Assembly (NCBI RefSeq): GCF_028453695.1
Contig: NC_135773.1
Span: 22,369,782-22,433,781 of the forward strand
Length of the DNA: 64,000 nucleotides
DNA from: Augochlora pura
Lineage: Eukaryota > Arthropoda > Insecta > Hymenoptera > Halictidae
Direction: 5' to 3'
Below the pieces are notes generated by a model. It saw nothing but the letters and a program-made list of their open reading frames with translations. It did no database searches and was not told the origin of the DNA. This document shows, piece after piece, positions 1-12,875 of this stretch (position 1 is the stretch's first letter; each line of letters starts with the position of its first letter). The position numbers were made by a program, and so were the translations under genes.

Positions 1-182
1 AATGTTCGGCCAAAACTTTGTCAGGTTATGTCAGCTTATGTAAAAGAATCAAAAGAAACAAAAATTTAATTTGAACAGCATTTAGTATAAAATGGAAACA
101 GTGCAAGTCTGATGAAATATTTTAGATTTCCAGTGAAAATGATATTGCAGGGTTAGGACTGTACTGACTGCAAAAGGGTTAA
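1..182. mobile_element. Fragment with piggyBac-type right end
   Basis: The stretch ends GCAAAAGGGTTAA at 170-182, the right end typical of the TTAA elements in this window. The first 25 bases (AATGTTCGGC...) recur near 187. The left end lies outside the window or is decayed. Confidence 0.4.
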
Positions 183-214
183 GAAAATGTTCGGCGAAAT
201 CTTTGTCAACGCGA

Positions 215-350
215 GAGACACTCTATAGGATAGAGTGACACAATCTACAGGCTAGAGTGACACACTCTATAGGCTAGAGTGACACAGTCTATAGGTTAGA
301 GTGACACACTCTATAGACTAGAGTGACACACTCTAGTCACAGTATCGCGA
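215..350. repeat. Tandem repeat, about 22-24-bp unit, five copies
   Basis: Units resemble CTCTATAGGCTAGAGTGACA, repeated with small changes. CTCTA...TAGAG makes each unit partly self-complementary. It lies just 5' of the CpG-rich block. Confidence 0.8.
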
Positions 351-359
351 GGCAGAAGA

Positions 360-1340
360 TTGTATGAGGAACGACGAGCGTCTGTCAGCGAGCGGGGCTA
401 GCTGTTCCAAAAACGCGACTAAGTTGGCCGGTCCGATGCCGGAAGGATCGAGAGTGCCGCGAGTCCCCGAGCGGCGTTCGGAAGAGTGGTGTTCCGCTGG
501 TCGTGTGCGCGCGGCCACGTGCGTACACACGTGGAGCAGAAATACCGGTATAGAGGGAAAGAGAGGGCCGCGGTCTCGCAGCGATCTGGAGGGAGAGAGA
601 GATAGAGAGAGAGAGAGAGAGGGAGGGAGAGCGAGAGAGGGTGGAAGGGAGACGAAGAGGCTCGGCTGGCACTCGAAGCCCTATGGCTCGTCGCTCGAAA
701 GAGAGCTCAGTGCCACGATGGTCAGCAGGCGGACAAGTCGCAGCGGTGGAACCGGAGCTCCGCTAGGCTGAACCCTGGTCCATCGAATCGGTCGATCGGT
801 GGGACAAGGAGTGAAAGAGGGAGAGAGCGCGTGTCTCGCTTAATCGCGCCTAATTAAGACGATTCCCTCGTCCGCTGTGTGGCAGAGCGCGCATGCACTG
901 TCATTGACCGTCTGCGGTGTCCGCTCGCCTCGTAAATCATCCCGCTTCCCTCCGGACCAGAGGGATGCCCGGCTAATTGTGTCACGGTTCTCATACACGA
1001 ATTTATTTTCGTCGGCTGCCGGTCCGATTAGCCCCCGGGAAATCAGTTCGCGCAGTTCGCCGTCTACCGGCCCGGGATCGTTTCCTTTCCCGGCTACCCG
1101 GCTACCCGTTCGGTTACCGGCGCGACTCGATTCGCGCGCGCGGACAAGTTGGTGCGATCTCGAGAGTACAGTGGAACAGCGAGGAGAATCCGTCGTCCAA
1201 GATGCTCGTCGTGGATTTCGGTGGAGACAGGAGCTGGTGAAGTGTGCTCGTTCACGGAGCTGGAGGGAACGCCACGTGCCCGTATTCCACCGCGCAGGGA
1301 ACCACGTGGCCTCTGACAGCACACCCTTTCTCGTAAGTTT
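360..1340 (+). promoter_or_regulatory. CpG-rich block, possible promoter / 5' UTR exon
   Basis: A CpG-rich, non-repetitive block with an internal purine (GA)n tract (about 589-650) stands out from AT-rich flanks. A good donor-like site, CTC|GTAAGT, lies at 1332/1333. Long ORFs here overlap on both strands and do not look like protein. Since the transporter needs at least one upstream exon, this could be its first exon, but nothing proves the link over 36 kb. Confidence 0.25.
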
Positions 1341-1760
1341 GCCGACCCGTTCTCGCCGTCGTCTTCCCAGACGTGTCCTCCTCCTCGTCGTCTTCGGAGA
1401 CCGTCGAATTTGGAAATTGAGAGGTCTCGCTTCCGAGCTTCGTTTAATCAAGAGACCCAAGCGAGTCGCAAAATTTTCTTTACTTTGGGACTATTGCTCC
1501 ACTTTGCTCGACTATTCGAGAGCGCAGTTCACTTTCTTCCGGTGATTTTCATTTGGGTCTACGTTAAAGCGATTGCGGCGAAATTAAAGCTCGTGTTTGC
1601 TTCGACGAGATGGTATCGGCGAGGTTTGCAAGCTATTGTACCGAATGTGTTCATTGCCGGAAATTTTCACACGATGATGTCGTTGTATTATATTGTACTT
1701 TGCACTCGAAGCTATTTTCATTGCATTTTTTGATCTCTCGTATTTCTACTTTATACGACT

Positions 1761-1920
1761 TATTGCGATTTGTATATAAATTGCGATTTTATATAAACTG
1801 CGATTTGTATATAAATTGCGATTTGTATATAAATTGCGATTTTATATAAACTGCGATTTGTATATAAACTGCGATTTGTATATAAACTGCGATTTGTATA
1901 TAAATTGCAATTTTTATATG
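1761..1920. repeat. Minisatellite, 17-18-bp unit
   Basis: About nine copies of TTGCGATTTGTATATAAA with A/G and length variants. Confidence 0.85.
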
Positions 1921-2013
1921 AATGACGATTTGTGCATACAAAATTGAGTTTATTAGCAAGTATACAATACTCGTTATTTTAACAATCTCTAAATATGAAC
2001 GAGTCTGACACTA

Positions 2014-2221
2014 TTAACACTTTATCGACCGGTAGCCTGTAAATCGGTTGCCATATTAATATTATTGCCTATTATTATCTATTATTCAAATAAATGTGTT
2101 AAATCGTACTACAAGCTTCGATATTATTATATAAATTTTCAAATATTAAACTCACGATTAATGAGATAAATAAAATCAAAATAGAAACGAACACTTTTAC
2201 GACCGGTCGATAAAGTGTTAA
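2014..2221. mobile_element. TTAA element, family E (CACTTTATCGACCGG termini)
   Basis: A 208-bp unit with 20-bp perfect terminal inverted repeats including the TTAA (TTAACACTTTATCGACCGGT). No coding capacity. Related to the element at 51741-52051. TTAA duplication points to the piggyBac superfamily. Confidence 0.8.
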
Positions 2222-3363
2222 AATTACTCTAAGAACTAATAAGCAATTTTTATTGACCCAAAGGGTTAAAAATCTCCGCCAGTCATTAGAAACTCGCCAT
2301 CTGCTAGTAAAAGTGCCGCGAGCAGCTTTATAAAAATAAAATTCAATTTATTTACGTAATCGAATTCGTTTTACGTAATTTCTGCCGCGAGCGCAAATGA
2401 AATAACGTAGTCGATGGTTTTGCCACGGAGGCGTCTTCCTAGAGCGAAGAAAATATTCGGAAAAATTCAGAAAAACATGAAAGACTGAAACCGGTCGTAT
2501 ATGATCGGCGATGGTGGATCAGAATTGAGTAATAGCGCACGTAACATTCGGTTTCGTTCGCGGAAAAACCGAGAGATAGCGATCGGTCAAAGTACGTGAC
2601 GCCGGTTATGAACGCCTCAATCATACTTCGCGGTTTTCGTACGTTCATCACATTCGCGTCTGATATAAATACTTAAAGAACCAGCGTGTTCGCAGCGCTC
2701 GTCTTCGGTTCAGAAAGTACGAGCACGCAACTTCTTTTATTGCATCCTCGATATGCGGCATGCATCGAACTAGCAGCTTTGTTGCAGCAGAATTCCTTTT
2801 TCGAGTGTGCTGCGATGTTAGAGCGACTCGTCATGCCTTAGAGCGACTCAATGACGCCTTAAAGTAACTCAACCTAGTCTTTATTTAAAACAATAACGAT
2901 AGAATCGAGTTATATTAATTTCGAGAATTTAATGCGTGCGCAGCAAACGCTGTGATCGAATAAATTGCAATCTTTTATCATTTCAAGCAACGATAAAATT
3001 GAAAAAGAAAACGATCTGAAAATTAGCATAGATTAATCCGAGCTTGTCGAAATTCGTAGAATTTAATCGCCAATTTTACATTTCGTGAATACGCATCAAC
3101 ATCCAAGGAATTCTAAGAACGCGTCGACTTTTCAGAAATTCTTGTAAAGCCGCGAGAGCTCGCGAGCACGTGGTATGTAAATAGACGATAGAAAAATTCA
3201 AGGTAGAGCTAGTCCGATGGACGCGTGACCTAGACGAGTGTTCGAGCGTTAAACAGGGATACATCAACGACGACGACGACGACACGCGGCTGGTTCTCGG
3301 AAACGGGGTTCGTTAGAAAAGGCACCCTCGGATGACCCTTGGCGAGCGTCCTCTAATTCGCGC

Positions 3364-4087
3364 TGTAGCGACCGTTCGTTCACGGTTACCAGCGGTGCAA
3401 TTGTAATCGATCCGTTCGAGAGGTGACGATCGGCGAGCGTTCTTCTTTTTTTTTCTCTGTTTCTTTCTCTCGTAATTTTTTGTTGCACGGCAAAATTACT
3501 GGTAGGGGGGTGATGTAGCGACCGTTCGTTCACGGTTACCAGCGGTGCAATTGTAATCGATCCGTTCGAGAGGTGACGATCGGCGAGCGATCTTCTTCTG
3601 GTCGTCGCCGAGGCGTTTCCCCTCTCTTGCCTCGGCGTCACTCTTTGTGTATAGACGTCTCGCGTGTACGCTCCGCATTAAAATAAATTCCGTGTCGATA
3701 AATCGAGTGTGGTAGAAAGAATAATTATTTATTCCCGTAATCCACCTCANNNNNNNNNNNNNNNNNNNNNNNNNNNNNNNNNNNNNNNNNNNNNNNNNNN
3801 NNNNNNNNNNNNNNNNNNNNNNNNNNNNNNNNNNNNNNNNNNNNNNNNNGATGTAGCGACCGTTCGTTCACGGTTACCAGCGGTGCAATTGTAATCGATC
3901 CGTTCGAGAGGTGACGATCGGCGAGCGATCTTCTTCTGGTCGTCGCCGAGGCGTTTCCCCTCTCTTGCCTCGGCGTCACTCTTTGTGTATAGACGTCTCG
4001 CGTGTACGCTCCGCATTAAAATAAATTCCGTGTCGATAAATCTAGTGTGGTAGAAAGAATAATTATTTATTCCCGTAATCCACCTCA
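3364..4087. repeat. Repeated block around a gap, LTR-like
   Basis: A segment starting TGTAGCGACCGTTCGTTCAC occurs at 3364 (partial, about 77 bp), 3514 and 3851. The 3514 and 3851 copies are nearly identical for about 235 bp, through an AATAAA (near 4020) to a shared end at CCACCTCA. A TG start and an internal polyadenylation signal suggest a retrotransposon long terminal repeat, but I could not fix its ends or find a primer-binding site. It could also be a satellite or an assembly duplication. Confidence 0.5.
3750..3849. other. Assembly gap (100 N)
   Basis: Exactly 100 N, a conventional size for a gap of unknown length, flanked on both sides by the same repeat. Confidence 0.99.
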
Positions 4088-4584
4088 GCGCAAATCCTCT
4101 CGCGAAGTTTCCCCGCGTCTCTCTGTGAATCGCGCGAGCACACATCGAAACTGGATACACACAGTCGCCGTCGTCGCGGTTGGAAACAATGTGCCGCGTC
4201 TCCGCGGTGGACTGACGTCTCGATACGCAATCTTATTTAAGAGAGGCATAAATAATTGCGCACTCGAACCGTATTAAGATACGAAGTTATCGTGAAAACG
4301 ACCAGAAAGCCGTGTCTGCTCGCGATAACCGACGAAAATAAGTCTTCCTCGGTTGACACCGAACTTTTTCCCTTCTACGAGCGTCGATCGCTCGGAACCT
4401 TTCCACTACGGGGATCGCCCGATCGACGATGGCTTGTCCCACCATAGCCAAAATCGGATGTAATCTTGCTGGCGGACCGCGGTTTCTTGCATAAATAAAT
4501 GCATGAAGGATGATAGTAAGACGATGATACTATAAAGGATGATATTTGTTCAGACTTATATTGTTTCTATTTTATATAACTCGT

Positions 4585-4767
4585 TTAACCCTTAGAGTAC
4601 GGAACTTGGGGTCTTCACGTCCCCCAAGATTAGTTTTTCTTTAATAATTTCCTTCTCTCTTTTTCCCTTCAATCGAGTATTATTTTAAACCCTGTGGTAT
4701 TCTATTATTAATTTATTTACAATTACAAGGCAAGTTTTTCGTTTGGGGGACGAACCTTCGTACTTAA
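4585..4767. mobile_element. Decayed TTAA element
   Basis: Left end TTAACCCTTAGAGTACGG followed by an inverted pair CTTGGGG...CCCCCAAG. A matching but shortened right end (TTTGGGGGACG...CGTACTTAA) lies near 4744-4767. Confidence 0.45.
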
Positions 4768-6272
4768 GGAAGTCGAACGCTACTGACCACGATATAAACA
4801 TTTGAATCTACTCCTCTGAATAGTCACAAATAATAAAAGGAATATAAAAAATAATTTCATCTAACCTCGAGAATTCTTTAAATGATACAGAATTGAACGT
4901 TGCGCCGCGTGCAACAGTGAAAGAGAAAGACTATAAACCAGGAATTTCAAATATCTTCCACGGCTTCCGATCCATCGAATCCATCAAATTCAATTTCACG
5001 TTGCGCGCCATCTGTTCGACGAGAAAAAAAAAATAAGGTAAATTTGCATAACAATGTACGGTGTCTCCTGTCGTAAGTGCATGAATAATCTTCGGTCGGC
5101 CGAGTGCGCGATGCCGCCGAGTTAACAGGTCGAGGAACTGGCTAGAGTAGGCACAGACTGCGTCTCCGGTATCGCGTCATCGGGATCGGCTCTCGAAAAC
5201 GAACAGAGATATCGAGGAACCCGTAGATCCTTGGTAACAGCTTTATCCGACGCTTTTGGGGAACCATGATTTTGTTTAAATTTACCATACTCAGGGTGGA
5301 ACAGGCATTATTTAACTTGATAGATTTAGTAGATACTTCGACTGGTTTTGCAATTTCAATCGGGGTTTCTTATAAACAATTGAGCGTTTAATGAATTGAT
5401 AATGTCTATAAATCTATTTTTATGTTAGTATTAATATTGTTTTATTAATATTTAGATAAATGCGTTGGATTTTATGGTAATACCGTAAGCTTCGATATAT
5501 AATTTTCTAAACATTAAACATCTCTCCCAATTAATTAAATAATTAAAATCGAAACGAAAATGTAACATCAAGCTAAATTTTTCTAACCGGTAGTTAAAGC
5601 GTAAAATAGCCGGTAAATCTATCGTTAACACTCGTGAACAAATGTCAACGTACATTGAACAAACGATAATGTAAATTAAACAAACGAGCCGATTTTCTAT
5701 CAATTACAATGCACTGTACATATAATGGGATCTACTGCTCTATCGATTTCTTCGCGAATTAATGTTTATGCGGTCCACTCATCGACCGATACTACAACGA
5801 AGCAATTAGTTGAAAATCGGACAAACAATTTCTCGATTTCTGTCGACGATAACCAAGATCTCTCGTGCGCGCGCGTGGATCGGTGTGAACGGCCGGCCGG
5901 TCGCGCAGACCGCGTTTCGTTCGCCGGAGCTACTCGGCTCGCTCGCATAATTTCTGGGCCGTGCGTAATTCAACGCACTCCTCCCACTTACGTCACGTGA
6001 TTATATCGTTTCCGCGGCTGTTTATATAGCGTCGTTTCGATTTTAATTGCCCCCCCCCCCCCCCTCACCGGCCAGTATTGTGTGTCCGGCCCCGCGGAAA
6101 TTGCGGTGCGCCAGACCCCGGCGAATCGCTTCCGAAACTGTTTTGCCGATGATTATTTTCGCATGAACGGCGGTGCCGAAAGCGCGCGATGGTGCTACTC
6201 CATGGAAAAATTATGCGAATGTTTTTTGAACGCGCTAGGATCGTCAGGGAATCGAAGGGTTGGAGGTGTTAG
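4768..6272. other. No gene seen; contains a 15-base C run
   Basis: AT-rich DNA with a CpG-rich patch at about 5870-6240. A homopolymer of 15 C lies at 6050-6064. No repeat end or credible ORF was recognised. Confidence 0.6.
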
Positions 6273-6452
6273 GATTAGTATTTAGGTAGAGTATTTAAAT
6301 AGTATTTAGGTATAGTGTTTAATTAGCATTTAGGTATAGTGTTTAATTGGTACTTAGGTATAGTATTTAATTAGTATTTAGGTATAGTATTTAATTAGTA
6401 TTTAGGTACAGTATTTAATTTACTATTTAGGTATAGTATTTAATTAGTATTT
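6273..6452. repeat. Minisatellite, about 24-bp unit
   Basis: About eight copies of TATTTAGGTATAGTATTTAA plus a variable TTAG/TTGG tail. Confidence 0.85.
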
Positions 6453-6497
6453 AGGATGCAGGAGGAAGAGTAGGCTATATTTGATTTTGAAGCATAT

Positions 6498-6815
6498 TTA
6501 ACCCTTTGCGCGTCGTTGTCACCTCTCAGGTTACATCGTAATTCTATAGCACATCACTAGATTGTATAATTAGCATACTCTCTCAGGGAATATTAACATT
6601 AGTTAATAAAAATTAGTAATTAAAATTAAATTATGCAAGCCGAACTTTTTAAACTTTTTAAGAAATGCTTGTTTCTTTCAAATATTCTCTTAAAACGGCA
6701 CAAGAAATTAAATCAAAATATGGTAAAATTCTTAAAAAATATAGAAAATCTACGTCAAACTAGTTGTTATATAGTGCACAAAAGTATATAAAATAAAATA
6801 ATTTTTTTACAAATA
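6498..6815. mobile_element. TTAA element left end, family G, with a dispersed inner segment
   Basis: Left end TTAACCCTTTGCGCGTCG with a subterminal pair ACCTCTCAGGT, then a segment (about 6640-6790) that recurs near 19168 and 19459. The right end was not found. Confidence 0.5.
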
Positions 6816-7107
6816 TTCCTCTATTTTCTAAAAATCGCTTCTCGGCACCGAAACAATTCATTTATGCAAAAATCGCGGAACATCGTTATTTATCAAAAGC
6901 ACCGCCACGATTCGACCGAGGCTTATCTCCGACGAATTTTTTCCCGGCTACGTGAACCACCATGAGAACCTCGACAGATTTAGTCAGCGAAATACAAGGA
7001 AACATTTGATCCTCCGCAAATACCCAATTTATTGTGCCGGACTCTCTCACCTAGCCGTGGTTTATTTGCGGATGACTCAGAGAGACGGATCTATCTACGA
7101 AACCCCA

Positions 7108-7110
<3 letters not shown>

Positions 7111-7147
<37 letters not shown>

Positions 7148-7160
7148 CCTCTCTCTCTCC
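7111..7160. repeat. (CT)n microsatellite
   Basis: About 40 bases of CT repeat with a short C interruption. Confidence 0.95.
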
Positions 7161-7375
7161 GTTGCTACATTGCAGATTGTTTTCGCTGGAAACGATACGT
7201 TTGACTCGACTTCACGATACACGCTGCTCGGAGAAATATTTCGATCGTTGGCGTAACCATTGAAATCCCAGTTTCTTGGATCTGATGGATTATCTCTTAG
7301 AGATGTTGGGAATCTCCGCGTACTCTTTTCGAGGAATCGTATTATCGTTGTTGTGTAGATTATATTAATGTGAGT

Positions 7376-7850
7376 TATTCCTATTTGATAATTGTAATTA
7401 TAATTCTTCGCCGTATAATTATAATTGGAATTATAATTCTTCGCTGCATAATTATAATTGAAATTATAATTCTTCGGTGTATAATTATAATTGAAATTAT
7501 AATTCTTCGGTGTATAATTATAATTGAAATTATAATTCTTTGCTATATAATTATAATTGAAATTATAATTCTTCGGTGTATAATTATAATTAAAATTGTC
7601 ATTACAATAGTAATTATTATTCTTCGCTGTATAATTATAATTATTAACGTGATATTAACGTGAATCATTCCTATTTGATCAATTATAATAATAATACTTC
7701 GCTGTATAATTATAATTACAATTCTAATTACAATAGTAATCATAATTTTTCGCTGTATAATTATAATCGCAATTATAATTCATCGCTGTATAATTATAAT
7801 TATAGTTGTAATTATAATACTTCGCTGCCTAATTGTAATTATAATTGTAC
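7376..7850. repeat. Minisatellite of AATTATAAT-rich units
   Basis: About 13 diverged copies of a roughly 32-bp unit containing ATTATAATTCTTCGCTGTAT. The ATTATAAT core is self-complementary. The long Ile/Asn-rich ORFs here are products of the repeat. Confidence 0.85.
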
Positions 7851-8303
7851 AGAAAAAGACGCGCACAGTCGGCACGGAAAAAGATTTTTTTCCTTAATTG
7901 CTGCACTTTTACCGATGACACCTCAAAGGGTTAAACCATCGAGCACCCAAATCGAAAGTCTAACGCAACAGGGAGAAAAAACAGAGCGCCGATTCTCGGA
8001 AGTGTTTTTTGAGCGAGCTCTAATAAAAAAGCATGTCGCCTGTTATCAAACGAAGCGGTATAATTTCTGGGAACGGTTTACTCTCTTTCGATTCCGGGAA
8101 GATTATGGCTAGCATCTGTTTCATAAAAAAAAGGTGCGCTGTTTGACGTTCTCTTGCGAAATGACGCGCGCTGCAGTTAACAAACATTTCGTAATCAACC
8201 GCGATTACTGCCGTGCTCACTTACTTGTTATGCTATAGTAACGTCGAAGACGAGAATGTATAACGCGAAGTTTCTTTTTACAAGATTAACGCTGTTTCTA
8301 TCG

Positions 8304-8560
8304 TCAACCCTTTGCACTCGAGCGGTGTCATTAATATTGTTATAACAAAATTATTTTTATTAAATAACTGAAATAACTTTTATTAAATAACTGAAGCATG
8401 AATTGACAAAATTGTTGATGGAAGTGTAACCGCGTACACGAGTCGCGAGACTTAATTTCACACGCATACAATAAATTTTGTTAAACAAAATGGAAATACT
8501 GAAAGCCAGAAAAATTATTTTAGTTTTCCGATTTAAATGGCTTCGAGCGCGAAGGGTTAA
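8304..8560. mobile_element. TTAA element, family A
   Basis: Left end TCAACCCTTTGCACTCGA (TTAA decayed to TCAA) and right end GCTTCGAGCGCGAAGGGTTAA-type, about 257 bp. Family A is the commonest in the window: TTAACCCTTTGCACTCGA at the ends and about 220-270 bp long. CCC...GGG termini next to TTAA are diagnostic of piggyBac-derived elements. Confidence 0.8.
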
Positions 8561-9119
8561 TAAAGAGCATCGACAAAGGAATTAAAAAATGTGAAACATA
8601 AATTTCTAAAATAATTTCTACGACAACTTGTTAATGAAAAATTAATATTAGCGTGGACCGTCGACGGTGTATGCACGGTTCGACGAATCTTCGGCTATCT
8701 GACCGAAACACATTAAACAGAGCAATCCCATGTGCTCGCCGCGATAAGAAATTACTGATTAATTCCGTAAGCGACGGCGCGCGCGGACTCTACGGATATA
8801 ATAAAAAGGAGAGTTAACGAGGTGCAGACACATTCGACACGGCGATATCAAACTGTGTTAGAGGTTTATTGCCTCGATTGCCCGCGCGCAATGTCCCAGG
8901 GCTTCTAAAAGGAAACGTCAAATGGTTTCCTTTCATTTGCGGAGAACAAATTCTATCCGATCGCGTCCTCGTTCGCTCGATTATGCTGCTCGATCGCTTC
9001 GCTAAATAAAACGTCGCTCTATAAAAATCAGATAATTTTTATTTACGATTTCTCCAATACCCAGAGTTCTCGGCATTTGACGACGATCTATTGAAAGCAT
9101 TCGTCGTTCTAATTCTTTT

Positions 9120-9515
9120 AATACGCCACATGTCGGACGTCATTAATATATAAAATATTTTATATATGTATATAATATATGTTATATTAAAAATATTTTA
9201 TATATGTATATAATGTATGTTGTATATAAAATATTTTATATATGTATATAATGATAATAATATTTATATATTTTCAGCCTCTCGGCCAAGAAATAGGACT
9301 TGACATCACAACCTGACATAACCTAACTCTACATTGCTATCTTAACCTTTTATTCATTATATACATTCTCATTCACACACTTATCTCATATACCTACTGA
9401 CTAAAAACCATTTCTGCCAATATATATGTATATAGTGTATGTTAATTTAATATATATATATAATAATAAATATATGTATTAAAAATATTTTATATATGTA
9501 TATATATATATTACA
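9120..9515. repeat. (TA)-rich low-complexity block
   Basis: TATATATGTATATAATGTATG-like strings recur, separated by AAAATATTTTATATA. A unique stretch at about 9280-9415 lies between two such clusters. Confidence 0.7.
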
Positions 9516-9639
9516 TGCCCCTCGGAACGGCATAGAACGAATAGGAGCCCATCGGAATCGACCAATTACAGCCGTTGGATGCCGAAAGACCGCCCGCGAT
9601 TTAAACAAATCGATTCGAGACATTTTCAATTGACGGCAA

Positions 9640-10340
9640 TCTCCCGTACGGTCGGGAGCTGAATGGATCCGCTGAACGAGAGGGATTTACTATTTCTGAC
9701 GGCCGGGTTTCCGGGAATTCTTCGATTTCCTCGTTAAAGAAGCCGGTCGCGTACAACTCGCCCCCTCCCTTCCTCCCTTCCTCCCTCTCCCAGGGGGAGC
9801 AAGTTAGGATGACTTGGATGAAAAATTCGCGGACGCGTGCGCGGCCCTGTCGTCGTTTATCAATGACTCCGCTTCGCGAAACGAGGAATCACAGTCGATG
9901 AAGAGGGATCGTCGTCGGATCGCGCTCTCTCGTTCACGGCCGATCGATCGCTGCTCTCGCGATCGTTGCTTGCGAAAGAGCAAAGCGGTCGAAGAAGACG
10001 CTGGACCACGAGCTGAACGCGAGCGGAGAATGACGCGCGAGCGCGGGCGAGCTGGTATCTTCATCTATTTCAGTGGATTGCCTTGTCGGAAGTATCACTC
10101 GACGACCAGCTTCCTATTGTGATAAAAGCGGGATCCGTATCTCGTGATCCCCGTGCCGCGAAACGGCGGCCGACGTTGACAGACGCGCGCGCGCGGCCAC
10201 GAAAAACGATAACGCGCGTTGCCGGGGAACGTGCCACTTGGACAGTGTCGGGGACACCGACTCTTCGCTGTTGCGAAACCATTGGCGTGCGGTGATCGAA
10301 CCCGGCGACCAGTCGATGGACCCGTTTGTTTTTCGGGGTC
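9640..10340. other. CpG-rich single-copy block, no gene recognised
   Basis: CpG-rich DNA with overlapping ORFs on both strands, none protein-like. Possible regulatory or 5' UTR sequence. Confidence 0.4.
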
Positions 10341-10390
10341 TTTCGAGGACCGGTTCGAAAAAGTGTTGTTCAAAATATTATTTTCGAGTT

Positions 10391-10612
10391 TGTACGGCTT
10401 TTTTGTGTTAGCGCTAGTCGGATACGATTTTTCGTGTTAAAATTTCGTATTAAAAAATGGGAAACGATGGTGGTTTCATTGATTTTTAGGCGAGGCGTAC
10501 TGCCAAGTGAACAAACACTTTGGGTGCATATTTGTTGAAACGTATCGCTTTTTTGCGTTAGCGCTACCGACATACGAGTTTTGGTAGTAAAATTTGGTAT
10601 TTAAAAATGGTT
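10391..10612. repeat. Direct duplication of a 65-bp segment
   Basis: Copies at about 10395-10459 and 10547-10612 share GCTTTTTTG(T/C)GTTAGCGCTA and a TAAAATTTGGTATT-type tail. Confidence 0.65.
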
Positions 10613-11403
10613 ATTAAATACCCATTTTTTGGCATTAAATGCTGGTTTCTTAATTTATTAATGGTTGCCTTTTTTTAATTTAAAAGAAAGAACTGTAGTC
10701 TATTTTGGATAACGCTGTATAAATGCTGCATTCGCAGTGTCCGTAAAGAAGATGGCATCAGCGAAGAAATCGCACGGAATGCTAATCGCGATAAAATACT
10801 TAACATTATTTAGCTTTTAACGTACTAGAAAGAAGCGTTCATCGTGGAAAGTAAAATGTGCATTTGCATAAGCCGAAGCGGTCTATTGCCTCAACGTGTC
10901 TACATTAACCTACCTAGTTTGTGCTATTAATATTCTATCATGTAAATTAGTATTCCACGGCTATTGCTGTCTCCCCCTTGAATATTCATAAATCGCGCCT
11001 CCCCCTTTTTCTTGTTTCAATTTCTTTCGTATTTCTCCCGTTTGGTACAAGGTGGAGCACATGTTAATGCAAACACTCGAATCTTACCGTAGGTTGCACA
11101 TAGAGACACGAAGAAACTGTCTCTGGAGATAAGTCAAAGGCTTGAAAAACTCGTCGTATTTCTGTTTTCGATGCACCCTTTCTTTATTATATTTTATATG
11201 CCATATTTATTATATTTTATGTGCCATATTTATTATATTTCGTACGCTTTCTTTATTATATTTCATTTTTTTTTTATTTTCTTTTTAAAGAAATTACGAT
11301 TATTTGCGTTTGAATCTTCCGAGTGGCATTCGTTAAAATTAGTATATTAAGAGTGTTAAAAAATTGTAAAGAGTTAACCTTTACTATAATATGCTTGGCA
11401 AAA

Positions 11404-11648
11404 TTAACCCTTTCAATTCGACGTCACTTTAGCTGTAAATCTGAAATAATTTTTCTGGCTCATAGTATTTCCATTCTATGCAACAAAGTGCACTTTCATG
11501 CATACAAAATTGATTCTCATCACTAATATCAATACTTTCACTATGTAACAATTTTTTAAATCTAAACTGTGTTATAAAAATTATCTTGGGATATAATAGT
11601 ACAATTTCAGCGGTGTCCCAGAGTCGTCGCTCGAGTGCAAAGGGTTAA
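11404..11648. mobile_element. TTAA element, family A
   Basis: Left TTAACCCTTTCAATTCGACG, right CGCTCGAGTGCAAAGGGTTAA-type, 245 bp, intact TTAA at both sides. Confidence 0.8.
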
Positions 11649-11859
11649 AAAGCACCGGTATCCTCAGGTTCTTTCAAACTCTTAAAAATCACTCTATAAA
11701 AGAACGCATTGTCTTTGATAAAGATGTCCATATTTTATATACACTCGTCAATTGTTACTCCGCGTGCCGAATATGTCGCCGTCGTAAGTAATTCGATCGC
11801 TAATGTTAGCGAAGAAGACTAAAGAAAGGATCCCCTTCGATTCGAACGGATCGCACCGC

Positions 11860-12420
11860 AGTCCTTCGGACGCGATTAGGACCGTCTGAGCACCGCTGAC
11901 CCCTCCCAGATATATAGGCTCTCTCGCGTATACGCGTTCGATGTATTCAAAGGTGCAACCCTTTCATTAGCGTGTGGGCCACGCGCTCTATTATCCGCCG
12001 ACAAAACATCCGATTCCATTGTCGCGCGGCGAACAATGCCGCGCGGTCCCGCGGTCACGTGTTCCACTTTCGATCATTATTCGCGAAGTGTGCATAAAAT
12101 TGGCAAATTGCGCGAGAGATCCTCTCTCTCTCGGGCACCGAGGGCGGAGCGGTGGTTTTCCTCGGGCTGGAGGACCGGCGATGACAGCTGTCACCTTCGT
12201 TAAGATCCTCCTTCCGGCGCGGCGCGGCGCGGCGCGGCGCGCGGTTAGAAGATCGAGAAACGACAACGGCACAACACGCCCTTGGCCTCGACGCGCACTT
12301 CAACCTTCTCGATCCCCGCCGTTAGCGCGCGATCGCGCGCCGGACGAACAATGCCGCCGCGCGTATCGAGAGAATTAAATGTCTTTTGATCGAATAAAAA
12401 ACGAGGCGATCGCGGGGCAA
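11860..12420. other. CpG-rich single-copy block, no gene recognised
   Basis: A GGCGC run (near 12217-12242) lies in CpG-rich DNA. ORFs overlap in several frames and lack protein character. Confidence 0.4.
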
Positions 12421-12875
12421 TTTGTCGAACATAAATTGAATGAACGAGTCGGTTGCGGCGGGTGCGCGTCAGTGTTTGACAGCTGTCGATGCCGCGGATC
12501 TCTTCATCGGGACAGAAGACCTTGGGATCGACGCATTTTTCTCTATCGATCCGATCGCGGCGATTTTCTTATTTCTAATCCAATTATTATTATTGTGATA
12601 TAAACTATTACATTGAAACAGGTCTTTCTCCAAAGCATGAAATTTACACAGAATCTCTTGAAGCGTCAAACCTCTACGATCGTCCAACATTCAATGCTTT
12701 TCGATCGTTCAACATTCAACTCTTTTGCAAATTCGCTCATTCTTCTTCCAGTCTCTCTCTATCTCTCTCACACATAATCATCCTTTTCGCTTTCTTTTAA
12801 TAACACTCACACACATTCGTACTCATTCGTTACATTCTACAAACATATGTCTCTACACACTCTCATTATACTACA

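Noticed and set aside
1202..1235. ATG followed by GAGCTG|GTGAAG as a first coding exon for the transporter
   Set aside because: The donor would leave phase 2, while exon 1 at 37702 needs phase 0 to stay open into the transporter frame.
877..1545. 222-codon plus-strand ORF near the left edge
   Set aside because: Overlaps similar-length ORFs on both strands in CpG-rich DNA, with Arg/Ser-rich composition and no protein-like pattern.
7370..7743. Ile/Asn-rich ORFs on both strands
   Set aside because: Products of the ATTATAAT minisatellite.
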